Both the position numbers and the translations under genes were made by a program. From assembly GCF_014529705.1 (NCBI RefSeq), contig NZ_JAANIH010000026.1, forward strand, positions 49,245-113,244: a stretch of DNA of 64,000 nt, given 5' to 3'. This DNA is from Bradyrhizobium campsiandrae (GTDB lineage Bacteria; Pseudomonadota; Alphaproteobacteria; Rhizobiales; Xanthobacteraceae). The notes under the pieces were generated by a model that worked only from the letters and a program-made list of their open reading frames with translations, ran no database searches and was not told where the DNA came from. Numbering within the stretch: position 1 is the first letter of the stretch; every line of letters begins with the position of its first letter. Below, in pieces: positions 60,913 to 64,000 of this stretch.

Positions 60913-62364
60913 ATGGGCAAGATCACGGGTTTTCTCGAAATCGAACGGCACGACCGCAAGTACACCCCGGTCGCCGAGCGCGTAAAGCATTACAAAGAGT
61001 TCGTCGTTCCCTTGACCGAGAAGGAAACGCGCGACCAGGCCGCGCGCTGCATGAATTGCGGCATTCCCTATTGCCACGGCACCGGATCGGTCGCGCCGGG
61101 CACGCCCGGCTGCCCAGTCAATAACCAGATCCCTGACTTCAACGACCTCGTCTATCAGGGCAACTGGGAAGAAGCCTCGCGCAACCTGCACTCGACCAAC
61201 AACTTCCCTGAATTCACCGGCCGCATCTGTCCGGCGCCGTGCGAAGCGTCCTGCACGCTCAACATCGACGACAACCCCGTCACCATCAAGACGATCGAAT
61301 GCGCGATCGTCGACCGCGCCTGGGACAATGGCTGGCTGAAGCCCGAAATCGCCGCCCACAAGACCGGCAAGAAGGTCGCCGTGATCGGCTCGGGTCCGGC
61401 CGGCATGGCCTGCGCGCAGCAGCTCGCCCGCGCCGGCCACGACGTCCATGTCTACGAGAAGTACGCCAAGGCCGGCGGCCTGCTGCGTTACGGCATCCCC
61501 GACTTCAAGATGGAGAAGGGCGTCATCGACCGCCGCGTCAAGCAGATGGAAGGCGAAGGCGTCACCTTCCACTACAACAGCCATGTCGGCGCGGCCGGCA
61601 ATGTCGATCCGCGCGAGATGCTCAACCAGTACGACGCGATCGCGCTGACCGGCGGCGCCGAAGCTCCGCGCGACCTGCCGATCCCCGGCCGCGAGCTCGA
61701 AGGCATCCACTATGCGATGGACTTCCTGCCCCAACAAAACCGCCGCGTCTCCGAGGAGCCGCTGAACGGCGTCAAGGATATCCTGGCTGGCGGCAAGCAT
61801 GTCGTCGTGATCGGCGGCGGCGACACCGGCTCCGACTGCATCGGCACCTCGCTGCGCCAGGGCGCGCTCAGCGTGACCCAGCTCGAGATCATGCCCGCCC
61901 CGCCCGAGCGCGAGAACAAGGCCCTGACCTGGCCGAACTGGCCGCTGAAGATGCGCACGTCCTCCAGCCAGGCCGAAGGCGCGATCCGCGAATTCGCCGT
62001 GCTGACGCAGAAGTTTTCCGGCGAGAACGGCAAGATCAAGAAGCTGCACTGCGTGCACGTCGACGACAAGTTCAAGCCGATCGAAGGTACCGAGTTCGAG
62101 TTAGAGGCCGAGCTGGTGCTGCTCGCGATGGGCTTCGTGCATCCGGTGCATGAGGGCCTCTTGAAGCAGCTCGCGGTCGACCTCGACCCCCGCGGCAACG
62201 TCAAGGCCAACACGCTCGACTACCAGACCTCGCGTCCGAACGTGTTCTCCGCCGGCGACATGCGCCGCGGCCAATCGCTGGTGGTCTGGGCCATCCGCGA
62301 GGGCCGGCTGTGCGCACGGTCGATCGATACGTTCCTGATGGGGAAGACGGATCTGCCGCGGTAA
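60913..62364 (+). CDS. gltD: Glutamate synthase small subunit (GltD)
   Basis: A 483-residue flavoprotein that feeds electrons from NADPH to GltB. The N-terminal ferredoxin-like part carries cysteines for two 4Fe-4S clusters (CMNCGIPYCHG, CPAPCEASCTLNI), followed by an FAD domain (GSGPAGMACAQQLARAG) and an NADPH domain (GGGDTGSDCIGTS). Start MGKITGFLEI matches the family; a start 45 bp earlier is less likely. No strong ribosome site is visible. Confidence 0.97.
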   Translation: MGKITGFLEIERHDRKYTPVAERVKHYKEFVVPLTEKETRDQAARCMNCGIPYCHGTGSVAPGTPGCPVNNQIPDFNDLVYQGNWEEASRNLHSTNNFPEFTGRICPAPCEASCTLNIDDNPVTIKTIECAIVDRAWDNGWLKPEIAAHKTGKKVAVIGSGPAGMACAQQLARAGHDVHVYEKYAKAGGLLRYGIPDFKMEKGVIDRRVKQMEGEGVTFHYNSHVGAAGNVDPREMLNQYDAIALTGGAEAPRDLPIPGRELEGIHYAMDFLPQQNRRVSEEPLNGVKDILAGGKHVVVIGGGDTGSDCIGTSLRQGALSVTQLEIMPAPPERENKALTWPNWPLKMRTSSSQAEGAIREFAVLTQKFSGENGKIKKLHCVHVDDKFKPIEGTEFELEAELVLLAMGFVHPVHEGLLKQLAVDLDPRGNVKANTLDYQTSRPNVFSAGDMRRGQSLVVWAIREGRLCARSIDTFLMGKTDLPR

Positions 62365-62431
62365 GGTGCGGCGAGCTGTGCAGTCTGAGACAGACAGCAA
62401 GTGAGTTGCAACTCCGCTCGCCCAACAAAGC

Positions 62432-62575
62432 GTGTCGTCCCGGCGAAGGCCGGGACCCATAACCACAGGGAGTAGTTTGGCGAAGACTGGTAGTTATTCA
62501 GCTTCGCGCGGTACTGATACCCGTGTCTATCGATGGATCACGCGGTATGGGTCCCGGCCTTCGCCGGGACGACAC
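62432..62575. repeat. Inverted-repeat element GTGTCGTCCCGG...CCGGGACGACAC
   Basis: Two 30-base arms (62432-62461 and 62546-62575) are perfect reverse complements, enclosing 84 bases with no gene. Related to the palindrome at 54738-54783. A MITE-like structure; no target duplication is obvious. Confidence 0.75.
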
Positions 62576-62621
62576 CTGAGGGTTGGCTCCGCCGGAGGCC
62601 ACGCTCTGCCGCCGAGCATCC

Positions 62622-64000
62622 TCAATTCTGCAACCTCACGCCCAGCATCACCACCGTCCCCTGCGAGCTGGAGCCCGGCTGGTTCGAATCCAGGATGTCG
62701 TGGCGCAGCGAGCCCTTGATCCAGATGTTGCGGTTGAGCTTGTAGATCAGATTGCCTTCGAGCGAGTAGGTTTTGTCGTTGCGGCCCTGGTTCTGGTAGT
62801 CGTAGGTGCCGTAGGTGAACTTGCCGATCGCGGTGAGCCAGCGGCGGAAGTCGTGGTCGACTTCGGCGGCGTAGGTGTGCACCAGCACGCCGGAGGAGCC
62901 GGGGATGGTGGTTTCCGCGATCTGGGTGTCGGTGTTGAACTTCACCGTCGTCAGCCCGCTGGCGTTCCAGATCAGCGAGCCTGAGGTGAGGAAGCCCGAG
63001 AGCTGGCTGAGGCGCGGATCGACATAGCTGCGCGCGGAATAGCCGATCGAGACTTCGCCGGTGAGAATGCGCGAGAACTCGAATGACGAGCCGACCTTGG
63101 CGTAGCCGCCGGATGAGTCGCGCAAATAGCCGTTGCGGTCCGCGGCCTGGTCGTGAACGCGGTTGTCGCCCTCGATCTCGACAAAGGGCTTGAGGCCCGG
63201 CTTCAGCTCATAGGAGAAGCGTCCGACGCCGCCATACTGGTTGAAGTCGCGATCGTCATTGCTGAAGGTCGAGCCGTCGGTGAGCTTTGAATCGGTATAG
63301 GCGGTGCGATCGATGGTGGCGCCGGCCGCGACCTGGAAGCGGTTGAAGGTCTGGTCGAAGCCGAGGGTGGTGCCGTAGGCGGCATAGACGGGATATTTCT
63401 GCAGGCCGGCCTGCACGTTCGGGCTGCCGGGATTGTCGGTGGCGAGCCGCAGCCGCAACTGCGAGGTCAGCTTGAGGTCGCGGTCGACGTCGAAGCGGCC
63501 GTCGACATGGCCGGTGAAATCGGGGCGGTTGATCTCGACCGGCGACGGCGAGGCGAAGCCGTCGATCGTCGCCGGCATGTTGTTGGTGTAGCCGGAGAAG
63601 GAGCCGCGCAGATCGGCGACCAGCGCGTGGCGCTCCCAGTCGGACACCACGAGCAGGTCAGGCGCGACGACATAGACCGGCGAGCCGACCGGCTTGTTGA
63701 GACGCGCGGGGTTGGTGTCGTAGCCCGCCGAGAGCTCGAGCCCGCCCTTGATCAGAAAGCTGCCGGCGTAGTCGCCGACCGCGCCGAACGCATCGTCGTC
63801 GGCCCTGAGGCGGCGCCGCAGTGGCTGGCCGGGCACGTTGCCCGCCATCGCCGGCGGCACCGGGGCCTTGTGCGCGGTCTCCGACGGCCGTCTCTTATAC
63901 CCCTCTGCAGCCGCCGACGAAGGGGGTGGTGGTGAGACCGGCCGGTCCCGGATCCTTGTAACACAACAGTACGCAACAAGATGCCACGACCAACCGTCTG
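62622..64000 (-). CDS. Outer-membrane beta-barrel protein, N-terminus beyond window
   Basis: At least 459 codons on the minus strand, open to the window's right edge, so the true start lies beyond it or just inside. The mature part has many alternating hydrophobic strands (GGLELSAGYDTNPARL, VGRFSYELKPGLKPFVEIEG, TVKFNTDTQIAET) typical of an outer-membrane beta barrel (BBP2-like). The proline-rich stretch PVSPPPPSSAAAEG precedes it. The protein ends LGVRLQN, lacking the usual terminal Phe. A GTG at 63860 could be an internal start; I doubt it because no signal peptide follows. Function unknown. Confidence 0.72.
   Translation of the reverse strand, partial: DGWSWHLVAYCCVTRIRDRPVSPPPPSSAAAEGYKRRPSETAHKAPVPPAMAGNVPGQPLRRRLRADDDAFGAVGDYAGSFLIKGGLELSAGYDTNPARLNKPVGSPVYVVAPDLLVVSDWERHALVADLRGSFSGYTNNMPATIDGFASPSPVEINRPDFTGHVDGRFDVDRDLKLTSQLRLRLATDNPGSPNVQAGLQKYPVYAAYGTTLGFDQTFNRFQVAAGATIDRTAYTDSKLTDGSTFSNDDRDFNQYGGVGRFSYELKPGLKPFVEIEGDNRVHDQAADRNGYLRDSSGGYAKVGSSFEFSRILTGEVSIGYSARSYVDPRLSQLSGFLTSGSLIWNASGLTTVKFNTDTQIAETTIPGSSGVLVHTYAAEVDHDFRRWLTAIGKFTYGTYDYQNQGRNDKTYSLEGNLIYKLNRNIWIKGSLRHDILDSNQPGSSSQGTVVMLGVRLQN

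Overview
The window is a piece of a GC-rich alphaproteobacterial chromosome, most likely Bradyrhizobium or a close relative in the Nitrobacteraceae. I infer this from GC-rich third codon positions, which throw up long spurious antisense frames, and from rhizobial gene families (CpdR, GltBD, a Bug-type solute receptor). Two regulatory RNAs with rhizobial precedent also support it: an mmgR/suhB-type sRNA and a ROSE-type RNA thermometer. The interspersed palindromes are of rhizobial type. No phage, integrase, CRISPR array or origin was seen; the only mobile DNA is one broken IS481 transposase.

Layout. 0.2-14 kb is mostly redox and catabolic: an L,D-transpeptidase, a benzoylformate-decarboxylase-like ThDP enzyme, a GFA-fold protein, an Old Yellow Enzyme, an aldo/keto reductase with an MFS exporter (divergent LysR gene), an aldehyde dehydrogenase divergent from an SDR, then a Rieske protein with two amidohydrolases. 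14-18.5 kb holds an unnamed acyltransferase/membrane-protein pair and a pspA-yiaA stress pair. That pair is divergent from a TetR gene, with three near-identical operators between them. 18.6-27.3 kb has a hydantoinase with an orphan solute receptor, a membrane NagZ-like hydrolase, and a DUF4173/response-regulator/histidine-kinase operon. 27-39 kb is the most disturbed part: an AlkB-like dioxygenase, a sedolisin protease without an export signal, a secreted protein, an alpha/beta-hydrolase fold lacking its nucleophile, a junction where an IS481 transposase and a heme-sensor cyclase truncate each other, a mandelate-racemase-like enzyme with K166 changed to Arg, a Nudix hydrolase beside a gene remnant, and a second Old Yellow Enzyme.

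39-44 kb: TetR with its divergent oxidoreductase, tRNA-Val(GAC), cpdR, an N-formylglutamate amidohydrolase, the antisense-oriented mmgR-type sRNA, a HisN/SuhB phosphatase and a Bug receptor. 44.5-55.5 kb: LysR/TauE, LysE, an intact class III cyclase with TPR-like repeats, a large membrane-anchored diheme cytochrome with an unexplained N-terminal domain, two alpha/beta hydrolases, and a small heat-shock gene with a complete heat-control region (RpoH-like promoter, three-hairpin leader, intrinsic terminator). 55.5-62.4 kb: gltB and gltD (glutamate synthase), preceded by a sigma-54-like promoter. The window ends inside an outer-membrane beta-barrel gene.

The best candidates for new biology are the diheme cytochrome with an N-terminal Pro-Cys-Pro domain, the TetR-controlled pspA-yiaA cassette, and the acyltransferase/membrane-protein pair. 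All functional statements come from reading the sequence and remembered family knowledge; no database search was possible.
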